DNA of 18,372 nucleotides from an uncultured Sphingobacteriales bacterium. Its GTDB lineage: Bacteria > Bacteroidota > Bacteroidia > Chitinophagales > Chitinophagaceae. The stretch is from assembly GCA_946479435.1 (NCBI GenBank), contig CAMLFX010000068.1, positions 1 to 18,372 of the forward strand. Reading direction: 5' to 3'. The position numbers and the translations under genes were made by a program. Below the pieces are notes generated by a model, which did no database searches, was not told where the DNA came from, and saw only the letters and a list, made by a program, of their open reading frames with translations. Positions 7,344-15,496 of the stretch are shown piece after piece. Within the stretch, counting starts at the first letter, position 1. Each line of letters opens with the position of its first letter.

Positions 7344-8024
7344 TTATGGCCATTGCTTTAGCCTAAGATAATATGAACGAACTTTAGTAGGCGTTACATA
7401 AATGAGTGTAGTGAAAAATATCGCGCCAAACACATCGTAACTATAATGAATACGCATACTTAGCAGCATAAAACCCATCAAAATAGTTGCTAACAAGAAT
7501 AGCGATTTTAGATACTTTTTCTCAGCACATAAAAAATATATCCAGATACTTGCAGCATGCCCGCTAAAGAAAAGATCTTTAGTCATAGGTGAATGCTTTG
7601 GATAAACTGTGTTTTCAAGAAATATATCGCGTAATACAATCATTCCTACAGGAGGTTCAAGAGCAAGTAATAGTATACATATTTGCCTTACAATAGCTAC
7701 GAACAAATGCATTTCTAAAACACGTAAAACTACTTTAGGTCTATTTAAGTGTGTTACTAAAACAGTAAATAAAGATGCATACAATAACATAAATATATAT
7801 ACAGAAAAGTCCTGGCTAGGAAAAAAGTCCAGCAATTTATCTGTTAGCCTGATACCTTTTCGCATTTCAACGTAGTTACCAAGCTGTTGTGTAATGGCAG
7901 AATAAGCAAAAAATAATCCTGGCATCAGGATCAGCTTTATACGAAACGTTTTGTTTTTCAGTTCAGTTTTCCATGCCTCTATAATAGAGGCAATGTAGCT
8001 TTGAAAAACCAAAGTCCTTGACAT
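7344..8024 (-). CDS. PAP2 / sphingomyelin-synthase-like membrane phosphotransferase or phosphatase
   Basis: 226 residues with about five or six hydrophobic segments (near 30-45, 72-92, 104-122, 158-168, 173-190 and 197-211). The catalytic region is KDLFFSGHAAS (Asp150, His156), with RIHYSYDVFGA (His193, Asp197) downstream. That layout matches the PAP2_C/sphingomyelin synthase branch (D-x3-SGH and HYxxDV), not bacterial undecaprenyl-pyrophosphate phosphatases of the BacA type. The His-His-Asp triad of that family appears complete. Members act on phospholipid or sphingolipid head groups at the membrane. Many Bacteroidota make sphingolipids, so a head-group transferase or lipid phosphatase is plausible, but the substrate cannot be told here. 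It is transcribed in the same direction as the PepSY gene upstream, across a 90-nt gap. Confidence 0.8.
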   Translation of the reverse strand: MSRTLVFQSYIASIIEAWKTELKNKTFRIKLILMPGLFFAYSAITQQLGNYVEMRKGIRLTDKLLDFFPSQDFSVYIFMLLYASLFTVLVTHLNRPKVVLRVLEMHLFVAIVRQICILLLALEPPVGMIVLRDIFLENTVYPKHSPMTKDLFFSGHAASIWIYFLCAEKKYLKSLFLLATILMGFMLLSMRIHYSYDVFGAIFFTTLIYVTPTKVRSYYLRLKQWP

Positions 8025-8027
8025 CGA

Positions 8028-8132
8028 TAAATTTGTGTGTGATCGTGAATATGAAAACGACGCAAATTATAATAATTTCTTAACACAGACACTTAGTTTT
8101 TATTTATAAGGCATTTAACATGCCTGTTTTTT
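8028..8132 (+). ncRNA. Possible small plus-strand transcript between the PAP2 and PepSY genes
   Basis: This is speculative. The plus strand carries TAAATTTG at 8028-8035, an exact -7 consensus, with a TTTG at 8000-8003 (24-nt spacing, longer than ideal). The hairpin and T6 tract at 8109-8132 follow. A transcript from about 8042 to 8132 would be roughly 90 nt. It would be antisense to the very end of the PepSY gene and overlap the 5' leader of the PAP2 gene in antisense. No ORF of note lies in it. The -7 match could easily be chance in AT-rich DNA. Confidence 0.2.
8109..8132 (+). terminator. Plus-strand intrinsic-terminator-like hairpin
   Basis: The stem AGGCAT/ATGCCT (6 bp, loop TTAAC) is followed by G and six T residues on the plus strand, the form of an intrinsic terminator. 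On the minus strand the same stem is followed by TATAAATAAAAA, which is not a U-tract, so it does not look designed for the PepSY gene whose stop codon lies in its loop. No plus-strand gene ends here, so it is orphaned. Confidence 0.5.
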
Positions 8133-9236
8133 CTTATTCCTCCTGCCCCACCATATATAAAAACCAGTTACAGGCAAACTTGCAGCTATTAAACTGGCAA
8201 AAAAAGCCATTATTTTACCCACAATTCCTAAAACTGCACCTACATGTATGTCATAGTTCATACGTGATATTTTATCAGCTATAGTTGCATTGTTTAATCG
8301 ACCATAAGCATGAGAAACGGGTATTTCTTGCATGGTGTACTGATTGAAATAGCGATAGTCAATTTTCCAATATGTGGAAGCATCTGAATTTGCAGCGATT
8401 TCAATTGATGACGTATCTGTTTTCGGATAGTGAACTTCTATTGTTTCTGCCTTAGAATAATGCTTTTGCATATTAGTCCAAATCATATCAATTGTTGAAA
8501 AGGTGTCGTTATGCATTACGTTTTTTTGAGATGCAGGTTCATAAAAAGCCACCTGCTGCTTACCTCCTGACGCAACCCAATAAACCGAATTAGCTACCCA
8601 CTGAAACCCCCATACCAGACCTGTAATGGCAATGAATATAGCCACCCAACTCATATAAAAGCCTAATATGCTATGAATATCGTAGTTCACACGCCTCCAT
8701 TTTGCATTCCACTTAATTGAAAAACGTTGTTTACGTGCGGCTTTATTCTTTGGCCACCAGAGTATGATGCCTGTCACCATCATGACAAAGAAAATCAGCG
8801 TGGCAGAGGCAACGATAGGCTTACCAATTGCGGGAGGTAGCCATAAGTAAAAATGTCCATCAACTACAATCCGAAAGAAATCCTTGTCCATATTTTTTAC
8901 TTTCAAGACTTCACCAGAATATGGATTAATATAAATTAAATAATAGTATTCAGGATCATCATGATAAAACGTTGCAACAGCAGCTTTATCTCTTTTACCA
9001 TAAGTGACACTGTGTAGAACTTTTCCCGGCAAAGCATTAGTGGCGATGTTATATATACGCGATGGAGGAAGAAAGGATGTATCTTTAGGCTTTACATACT
9101 GGTTTGGAACAGTAATCATTTCAATCTCTCTCTGAAAAGCCAGTATGCAGCCTGTAATACCTAAAAATAAAACCAATAGCCCGGAAGTAAATCCGAGCCA
9201 GAGGTGAATCTTGCTTATCCCTTTCTTTATCTTCAT
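8115..9236 (-). CDS. PepSY-associated transmembrane protein, probable ferric-siderophore reductase-type partner
   Basis: 373 residues. Four membrane helices lie near 11-35, 140-161, 190-213 and 333-362, with two large extracytoplasmic segments between helices 1-2 and 3-4. This is the PepSY_TM (PiuB/FoxB-like) layout. Histidines at the family positions are His11 in KIHLWLG, His128 in DGHFYLWLP, His188 in YDIHSILGFYM and His331 in YDIHVGAVLG. In characterised relatives such as FoxB these support haem binding and reduction of siderophore-bound iron. The ATG overlaps the stop of the upstream TonB receptor gene by 1 nt (TAATG), so the two are surely coupled. The reductase role is inferred from family and context. 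The C-terminus is short and basic. Confidence 0.87.
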   Translation of the reverse strand: MKIKKGISKIHLWLGFTSGLLVLFLGITGCILAFQREIEMITVPNQYVKPKDTSFLPPSRIYNIATNALPGKVLHSVTYGKRDKAAVATFYHDDPEYYYLIYINPYSGEVLKVKNMDKDFFRIVVDGHFYLWLPPAIGKPIVASATLIFFVMMVTGIILWWPKNKAARKQRFSIKWNAKWRRVNYDIHSILGFYMSWVAIFIAITGLVWGFQWVANSVYWVASGGKQQVAFYEPASQKNVMHNDTFSTIDMIWTNMQKHYSKAETIEVHYPKTDTSSIEIAANSDASTYWKIDYRYFNQYTMQEIPVSHAYGRLNNATIADKISRMNYDIHVGAVLGIVGKIMAFFASLIAASLPVTGFYIWWGRRNKKKQAC

Positions 9237-11611
9237 TAAAAGTTATACCCTACAGATAACCTGAAATTTCGTGGAGCTTCAGCTTGCCAGTTATATGAGT
9301 TTAAATAGCTATAATAAGAACCGCTATATAAATATGCATCCAACAGGTTGAACACATTGGCCGTGATCTTAAATTTCTCGTTCTGCCAGCTTAAACCACC
9401 ATCCACTTTAAAATAATCTTCTATTTTCTTAAAAGGGTCTGGGCCCAACTCCCAATATGTCGCCCTGTCGCCAAGAAATGTAGCACCGCCCTGTATACCA
9501 AACCCTTTCAATGCACCACCTTGTATCCTGTACACCAACCATGCATTAGCAGTATGCTTAGCAAAACCCGGTACTACATCGCCAACTTTCATAGTAGTAA
9601 CACCTTCCGTTACCTTCAATACTTTAGAGTCTGTATAGGCATAGTTAGCTATAACACTAAGTCCTTTGACGATAGTACCTTTCAGATCAAATTCAACACC
9701 TTGAGAAACCTTTTGTCCTAATTCAACACTAAGTCCTGATGTTGGAGCCTGAGTAGGATCGGCAGTAAGTTCATTATTTTTCAGAATACGATAAACAGTA
9801 AGGCCTGTATTCCAGCTACCACCAAACCATTGCTTTTTAATACCTACTTCCATGTTGTTACCTGTAATAGGCTGCACTTTAGCGCCGCTGGTTAATATAC
9901 CGGTTTGGGGAACAAATGCCTGGTCATACAATGCATACACTGAAGTTTCATTATCTATTGATACGCTTAAACCTACACGTGGTGTGAAATGTTTTGCTTT
10001 ATCATCCGGACCCGCATAGGCTTGTTTAAGATCTGTATATCTGCCTGCAAGTGTAAGTCTTGCTTTGTTATCGAAGAAACCTAATTCATCTTGCACGTAA
10101 ATACTTGAATAAGACTGGGTTTGATAACCGTAGCCAGCATAAGCTCTTTCAGCTAAAGGTGTTTCACGATCAAACTCAGGATATCCATTATTAGGAACTC
10201 CCAAATCAGGATTTTTCGGATCGAAAGGCAGAGAATCAACATCGAGATTATGCGATTGGTTCCAGTCGGCTAAATATTTCTTGTTTGCCATATCTATGCC
10301 TGCCAATATTCTATGACGAATAGAACCTGTTTCTACTTCGCCATTCACGAATATCTGTGCCATCATCATATCACTTCTTGAGTCCCATATACCGATATTA
10401 CGTATTATCGAACCATTAGGAGCTACTGAATCTGGCCATGAAGATGAACCAACCTGGTTGTATATGAAACGTGCAACCTGACCAGTTATTTTCCACTTGT
10501 CGTTAAAATTGTGCGTGAGATTTGCATATATGCTATGATCGTTGATCTTAGTACCCGGTATACCTGAAGGCATCATTGTAAAATCACGGGGCAATGTTGC
10601 ATAACCATCAGGAGAAAAGACATAGAAAGAACCTACGTTGCTCATGTTTGCACGCTGATAGTCATATTCCAGCGTTAATTTTGTTTTTTCATCCAACTGA
10701 TAAGAGATTACAGGCGCTATTGTATAACGGTCATTATATTCATTAGCACGGAATGAGCCTTTATTTTGCGCTGCTACATTTATACGGTATAACAACCTGC
10801 CGTTTTTACTTAATTTACCATCAAGGTCAAGTGAACCACGATATAGGTTGAAGCTGCCAACAGTGAAGTTTACTTCGCCTTTGTTTACCCGAGTAGGCTT
10901 TTTAGTAACCACGTTGTACATACCACTGGGGTCGCCGCTTGATAGCATAAAACCTGCCGGGCCTTTAATAAATTCAATACTCTCAACAAAGCTCATATCC
11001 TCAGTTAGTGGTCCCCAATAAGAGTTCACCACATTGAAACCATTACGAAAAGCTTGTATTTGTGAACCACGTGCAGTAATATTAGTATACATGTCACCCC
11101 AATGTTCTGCCCTGATAAGGCCACTCACATTACGTATCAAACCATCGCTCATGCTTATAACCTGCTGATCTTTCAGCATAGTACCTGTTACCTCTTGTAT
11201 ATTTTGAGGTAATTCCTGTATAGGCGTGGTGAGGCGCAATCCTTCTGAGACATTTTTATTGTTGTACCTATTCATATCACCTGTAACTATAACTTCGGAT
11301 AGACGCCTGGAGCTTTCGGTCAATGATATATTAACGGCAACTGTTTTATTAGCAACTACATCAATAGATTTTTCTTCAGTTTCAAGTCCAATAACAGGGA
11401 TAGTGACAATGTAAGCACCTGGTTCAACATTTTTTATCAGGAATGAACCTTTTTTATCTGTTATAGCCCCTTTAGATGTGCCCTTCAGGCCAACATTGAC
11501 GAATTCTGCGGGTTGACCGTCAGATGTTGTAACAATACCCATAATGGTACCTGTTTGTGCAAATAAAGCAATGTGTATAAGTAATAATGCAGTAGTAATA
11601 ATAAATTTCAT
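9236..11611 (-). CDS. TonB-dependent siderophore receptor with N-terminal carboxypeptidase-regulatory-like domain
   Basis: 791 residues, an outer-membrane receptor. A signal peptide covers about 1-18 (hydrophobic ALLLIHIALFAQ). It is followed by a carboxypeptidase-regulatory-like beta domain at 21-97 (GTIMGIVTTSDGQPAEFVNV) and a SEVIVTG segment around 105-111, where a TonB box may lie. The plug is at about 125-240, with the siderophore-family strings ELPQNIQEVTG, ITARGSQIQAFRNGF and VESIEFIKGPAGFMLSSGDP. A 22-strand type barrel ends in aromatic SVGYNF. FhuA/FoxA-like hydroxamate or ferrichrome receptors share this plug pattern. The substrate is not determinable here. Its coupled PepSY neighbour supports iron uptake. 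No SusD-like gene adjoins, which argues against a glycan receptor. I see no convincing Fur box upstream. Confidence 0.92.
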   Translation of the reverse strand: MKFIITTALLLIHIALFAQTGTIMGIVTTSDGQPAEFVNVGLKGTSKGAITDKKGSFLIKNVEPGAYIVTIPVIGLETEEKSIDVVANKTVAVNISLTESSRRLSEVIVTGDMNRYNNKNVSEGLRLTTPIQELPQNIQEVTGTMLKDQQVISMSDGLIRNVSGLIRAEHWGDMYTNITARGSQIQAFRNGFNVVNSYWGPLTEDMSFVESIEFIKGPAGFMLSSGDPSGMYNVVTKKPTRVNKGEVNFTVGSFNLYRGSLDLDGKLSKNGRLLYRINVAAQNKGSFRANEYNDRYTIAPVISYQLDEKTKLTLEYDYQRANMSNVGSFYVFSPDGYATLPRDFTMMPSGIPGTKINDHSIYANLTHNFNDKWKITGQVARFIYNQVGSSSWPDSVAPNGSIIRNIGIWDSRSDMMMAQIFVNGEVETGSIRHRILAGIDMANKKYLADWNQSHNLDVDSLPFDPKNPDLGVPNNGYPEFDRETPLAERAYAGYGYQTQSYSSIYVQDELGFFDNKARLTLAGRYTDLKQAYAGPDDKAKHFTPRVGLSVSIDNETSVYALYDQAFVPQTGILTSGAKVQPITGNNMEVGIKKQWFGGSWNTGLTVYRILKNNELTADPTQAPTSGLSVELGQKVSQGVEFDLKGTIVKGLSVIANYAYTDSKVLKVTEGVTTMKVGDVVPGFAKHTANAWLVYRIQGGALKGFGIQGGATFLGDRATYWELGPDPFKKIEDYFKVDGGLSWQNEKFKITANVFNLLDAYLYSGSYYSYLNSYNWQAEAPRNFRLSVGYNF

Positions 11612-11824
11612 TTTTATGTGTCTTTAGTTTCTGGCGCCGCGAAAATACCATCAACACATAGGTGCGCATAACAAAGGCAGGAATTTGATTTTCAAAAAAG
11701 GGAATTTTAAAGATTTGCATGTAAATGCTTAGGCTATTCCGCTTCGATGTTAAATTCTTCCGTATGAATGACAAATATTTCAATAAAACAAAATACAATA
11801 ATCTCTTTGCAGAAAATAAATGAT
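11612..11824. promoter_or_regulatory. Divergent intergenic region between siderophore receptor and efflux operon
   Basis: 213 bp must hold promoters for both directions, but matches are weak. On the plus strand TCTCTTTG at 11802-11809 has one mismatch to TAnnTTTG, and it would place the start just before the ATG at 11825. A repeated CAATAA occurs at 11781-11786 and 11796-11801. On the minus strand TGCCTTTG at 11679-11672 has one mismatch but a too-close TTTG partner. I see no clear Fur-like dyad and no strong LytTR-type direct repeat. Confidence 0.35.
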
Positions 11825-13123
11825 ATGCGTTTATTCATTACGCTGTTATTGATCAGCATATTTCCCTTCTGCGTAGAAGCACAAATAACTATAAGCAATG
11901 TTTCCGAATTATTAGAATTTGCGGATGCAAAAGCACCTGCTGCCCAGCTGGCAAAATTACAGCCATTGTCTGCACGTCAAGATGTTTATATACAAGCCTC
12001 CTCTCTATATCCTAAAATCAATGCATTTGCAACAGGAGATTATTATCCTATAATACCAACGCAAGTAATACCGGCAGAGGTATTAGGGGGAGCACCTGGT
12101 ACATATTTAAAAGCTCAGTTTGGGCTACCATACATTTTAACAGCCGGTGCTGAAATAAGTATGCCAATAATAAATATGGAAAAATGGACACAGGTTGCAA
12201 AAGCCAGAACACAGTATAATCAATCGCAATGGAGCAGTAAGGTAGCTTTAGAAAACCTGCACTTACAGTTACTGCAAGCCTATTACCAATTGTTGGTAAC
12301 CCGTGAAGTTAAAAAGCTTAATGAGGAAAATGAGGAAACAACAGATGAGCTACAACGAATTATGACCGCACGCAACGAATCAGGGATATTAAATCCATCT
12401 GACTATAACAGAAGTAAAAATCTACAGTTAGACGTACAATCTTCAAGCATTGGCTATGCACAACAACTGGAGCAAAGCAGAAATAATATTTATGCGTTGC
12501 TTAACATAAAACAAGACAGCCTGAATTTTACAGAAGAAATATCTTTTTTCCCCTGGCCGGCATTTAACAATATAAATGATGCTTCTACAAGGCCGGCCTG
12601 GCAAGAAGCGAATTATAAACTAGAAGTCGCGAGCCTATCATTAAGTGAAAGTAAAAGAGGTGGATTACCAAGATTATCTTTAGCAAGCAGATACACTTAT
12701 AATCTACAGAGCGAATTTAACAAAACTAGCGATAACGTAGAATTTAGCGCTGCCAATATTGGACTAAGGTTAGATGTGCCATTATTCCAGGGGAGCTATT
12801 ACAGATCCATGCAATATAAAAACAATATATTGGTGAAATCTGCGCAATTGGAACAGCAAAGAACAAGGGCTGCATTAAACCAACAGCAAAAAGATTGGCA
12901 GGCACAGTATCAATCAGCATACAATAAGCATGCAGTATTGGAAGATAAAGTAAAAGGAGCATCAGATAACCTACGCATTGCCAGGCTAAACATTAAAGAG
13001 GGAGTAATGGAGTTTGATGAGTTCAATAATATTTTCATGGAATACAACCGCGCCAGAATGGATTATTTGCAAAACCTGGCCGACGGCATATTATACTATC
13101 TACTAAGCACACAAAATTTCTAA
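11825..13123 (+). CDS. TolC-family outer membrane efflux channel
   Basis: 432 residues from the chosen start. The frame is open from an upstream ATG at 11768. The ATG at 11825 is preferred because it begins directly with a signal peptide (MRLFITLLLISIFPFCVEAQ), and the best -7-like box lies downstream of 11768. The mature protein has the two-fold outer-membrane-efflux pattern. There are long Gln/Asn/Ala-rich helices such as WSSKVALENLHLQLLQAYYQ, a mid segment with YNRSKNLQLDV, and a second half with RLDVPLFQGSYYR and RARMDYLQNLADGILYYLLS. Beta-strand segments pair with each helical half. It should form the trimeric exit duct for the pump encoded downstream. The adaptor gene starts 3 nt after its stop. 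Confidence 0.9.
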   Translation: MRLFITLLLISIFPFCVEAQITISNVSELLEFADAKAPAAQLAKLQPLSARQDVYIQASSLYPKINAFATGDYYPIIPTQVIPAEVLGGAPGTYLKAQFGLPYILTAGAEISMPIINMEKWTQVAKARTQYNQSQWSSKVALENLHLQLLQAYYQLLVTREVKKLNEENEETTDELQRIMTARNESGILNPSDYNRSKNLQLDVQSSSIGYAQQLEQSRNNIYALLNIKQDSLNFTEEISFFPWPAFNNINDASTRPAWQEANYKLEVASLSLSESKRGGLPRLSLASRYTYNLQSEFNKTSDNVEFSAANIGLRLDVPLFQGSYYRSMQYKNNILVKSAQLEQQRTRAALNQQQKDWQAQYQSAYNKHAVLEDKVKGASDNLRIARLNIKEGVMEFDEFNNIFMEYNRARMDYLQNLADGILYYLLSTQNF

Positions 13124-13126
13124 GCA

Positions 13127-14218
13127 ATGAAGCGACAGCTATCATGGTTAATATTTGTTATTGCAGCTACAGGCTGTAGTAAAAAACAGGAGGAAATAAA
13201 GCCTGAAATGAAAATGCTAACAGCCGCAGTATATGCATCGGGCACATTAGTACCAGAAGAAGAATATAAGGTCCTATCCACGGTAGATGGATACATGGTA
13301 AATAGCCTGGTAAAAGAAGGCGACACTGTAACAAAAGGGCAACTTCTTTTTGAGGTAAGCAGTGTTGTACGCAATGCACAAGAAGAAGGTGCACGTGCAG
13401 TGGTACAACGAACGCTACCTACTGTTAGCAATGATGCACCTGCATTTATGGAGTTGCAAGGACGAATTGAGGTTGCTCGAATCCGCATGCAACAAGACAG
13501 TTTGCAATATGTGCGTTATCAAAACTTATACAAACAAAACGCCATATCGAAAAGTAGCTATGAAAAGTATTATTTGCAATATCAAAGTTCTTTAAAAGAC
13601 TACCAAAATTTACGCAGGCAGTTAGAACAACAACATATATCAGCAAACATTCAAATGCAACAAGCACGTAACCAGCTCACGATTGCTGCCGCACAACAAG
13701 ATGTAGGTAAGCTGAAGAGTTTTGTAAATGGCGTTGTATATGATATATATAAGAAAACCGGGGATCTCATAACGCCCAATCAACCCATTGCACTAATAGG
13801 TGCAGGCAATATGTATGCCAGGCTACTTGTAGATGAGGATGACCTGGATAAAGTGTTTACAAACCAGAAAGTTTTGATCACAATTGATGCTTTCCCAGAT
13901 AAAGTATTTAAAGCACATATAACTAAAATATACCCATTGCTTAGTAAAGTAGAACAATCGTTCAGGGTGGATGCAACACTTGACGACGTAATACCCATAG
14001 GCATGTATGGGTTGAATCTTGAAGCCAATATTGTTATTGCTGAAAATAAAAAAGTAATGGCTATACCTAAAGCTGCATTGCAAAAAGGCGATACAGTAAT
14101 AATAAAAGAAGGAAAAGAAGAAAAAAAGATAAAAATACAAAAAGGCATAGAAGATGATAACTGGGTAGAAGTGCGTGGTGGCCTTTCACAATCATCGGTA
14201 ATAATAGTGAAAAAATGA
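13127..14218 (+). CDS. Periplasmic adaptor lipoprotein (HlyD/MacA-type membrane fusion protein)
   Basis: 363 residues. The N-terminus is a lipoprotein signal with lipobox ATGC and the lipidated cysteine at position 17, so it is anchored to a membrane by lipid. The first half-lipoyl segment is near 48-77 (VDGYMVNSLVKEGDTVTKGQ). A helical hairpin runs about 105-192. The second lipoyl half follows at about 199-226 (VNGVVYDIYKKTGDLITPNQ), then beta-barrel and membrane-proximal domains. At the hairpin tip, Arg130, Leu134 and Ser141 (RYQNLYKQNAIS) reproduce the R-x3-L-x6-S motif known to contact TolC tips in adaptor proteins. It bridges the TolC channel and the inner-membrane ABC transporter. Its stop overlaps the permease start by 4 nt (ATGA). 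Function is secure at family level; the cargo is unknown. Confidence 0.9.
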   Translation: MKRQLSWLIFVIAATGCSKKQEEIKPEMKMLTAAVYASGTLVPEEEYKVLSTVDGYMVNSLVKEGDTVTKGQLLFEVSSVVRNAQEEGARAVVQRTLPTVSNDAPAFMELQGRIEVARIRMQQDSLQYVRYQNLYKQNAISKSSYEKYYLQYQSSLKDYQNLRRQLEQQHISANIQMQQARNQLTIAAAQQDVGKLKSFVNGVVYDIYKKTGDLITPNQPIALIGAGNMYARLLVDEDDLDKVFTNQKVLITIDAFPDKVFKAHITKIYPLLSKVEQSFRVDATLDDVIPIGMYGLNLEANIVIAENKKVMAIPKAALQKGDTVIIKEGKEEKKIKIQKGIEDDNWVEVRGGLSQSSVIIVKK

Positions 14219-15477
14219 ACTGGAAATTAGCATTTAATATTGCAACTACGCACCTGCTAACAAAAAAGAAGCAAAGCATAATTGCTATGTTAGGGGTTAC
14301 ATTTGGTATTTCCATGTTTATTATCATGATCAGCTTTATGACCGGCGTAAACCAATTTACTGAAGACATGGCGATGGATAATACCCCACACGTGCGTATT
14401 TACAAACCATTAGAAATAGAAGACAAAAAGATAATAGCACTTGATAAACCACAACAAGAAAATGAATGGTTCGTTGTAGAACACCAACGACCCAAAAATG
14501 AATTAAGTAAAATAAAAAACGGGCTAACATTAGCCCAACAATTAGAGACAATGCCTGAAGTAATGGGTGTTGCCCCTCAACTATCTTCACAAGTATTTTA
14601 TAATAATGGCCCGGTGCAAATACCCGGTAATATCTATGGCATCGATGTAAAAAAGCAAGATGCACTTTTTCAGTTGAATAAAAAGATGGATATAGGCCAA
14701 CTGGACGACCTCTTAAAGGGATCGGATGTTATAGTGATGGGGAAAGGACTTGCAAAAAAAATGAATGTGCGCGTTGGCGACCGCGTTAGTGTAACAAGCC
14801 CTGATGGCGGCAACCTAAACCTTAAAGTTGTAGGTATTTTTTCATTTGGTGTGGCAGCTATGGATGAATCGCGTAGCTATGCAACACTTTCAACAGTGCA
14901 AAAAATATTGCAAAAAGACCCTTCTTATATAACCGATTTGAATATTAAATTACATGACATAAACGATGCAAAAGCATTCAAACAAAAATTAGAAAACCAA
15001 CTAGACGGAGTTCATATTGAAGATTGGGAAACAGCAAACCAGAGCTTATTGGCAGGTGAGAGCATACGTAATATTATGACATTCGTTGTGTGCATGACAT
15101 TATTGGTTGTTGCAGGTTTTGGCATCTATAACATTATGAATATGAACATAATAAATAAAATGAAAGATATTGCTATACTGAAAGCCACTGGTTTTCAGGG
15201 GAAAGATGTAACAGCTATTTTCATGTTGCAATCTATAATGATTGGAGTTGCCGGCGGTTTCTGTGGCTTGTTTATAGGTTTCTTCTTTAGTTATTTACTA
15301 TCAATAACACCATTCCCTGCCGGCGAGTTTTTTCGTATTGCTACATTCCCGGTCAATTTTAATCCAATGCATTATTTTATTGGCTTATTTTTTGGGTTCC
15401 TTACCACTCTATTCGCAGGTTATTTTCCCTCAAAACGCGCAGCGAATGTTGACCCGGTTCAGATAATCAGGGGTTAA
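14215..15477 (+). CDS. MacB/LolC-type ABC transporter permease
   Basis: 420 residues with the type VII (mechanotransmission) ABC layout. One N-terminal helix lies at about 21-43 (IIAMLGVTFGISMFIIMISF). A large periplasmic domain spans about 45-280. Three C-terminal helices lie near 283-308, 330-355 and 382-405. The FtsX-family signature is seen in KMKDIAILKATGF, followed by a coupling helix, and the protein ends with SKRAANVDPVQIIRG as in MacB and LolC/LolE. The ATPase is a separate gene 19 nt downstream, unlike MacB of E. coli, where it is fused. MacB-type transporters push periplasmic cargo through TolC rather than moving it across the inner membrane. The periplasmic domain has a charged Lys/Glu-rich patch around residues 65-100 of unknown meaning. 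Confidence 0.9.
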   Translation: MNWKLAFNIATTHLLTKKKQSIIAMLGVTFGISMFIIMISFMTGVNQFTEDMAMDNTPHVRIYKPLEIEDKKIIALDKPQQENEWFVVEHQRPKNELSKIKNGLTLAQQLETMPEVMGVAPQLSSQVFYNNGPVQIPGNIYGIDVKKQDALFQLNKKMDIGQLDDLLKGSDVIVMGKGLAKKMNVRVGDRVSVTSPDGGNLNLKVVGIFSFGVAAMDESRSYATLSTVQKILQKDPSYITDLNIKLHDINDAKAFKQKLENQLDGVHIEDWETANQSLLAGESIRNIMTFVVCMTLLVVAGFGIYNIMNMNIINKMKDIAILKATGFQGKDVTAIFMLQSIMIGVAGGFCGLFIGFFFSYLLSITPFPAGEFFRIATFPVNFNPMHYFIGLFFGFLTTLFAGYFPSKRAANVDPVQIIRG

Positions 15478-15496
15478 TGCTAATCACAGATACGAT

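Noticed and set aside
11520..11798. A 92-codon minus-strand open frame crossing the start of the siderophore receptor gene
   Set aside because: It overlaps the receptor signal sequence in another frame and the intergenic region, and its translation is low-complexity with no family features; it is a shadow frame.
11768..11824. Upstream ATG extending the TolC-family protein by 19 residues
   Set aside because: The extension would place a polar segment before an ideal signal peptide, and it starts upstream of the most likely promoter box.
13120..14369. Several overlapping minus-strand open frames opposite the adaptor and permease genes
   Set aside because: They are antisense shadows of AT-rich coding sequence, rich in Phe, Leu, Tyr and Cys, and the plus-strand genes have clear family motifs and operon spacing.
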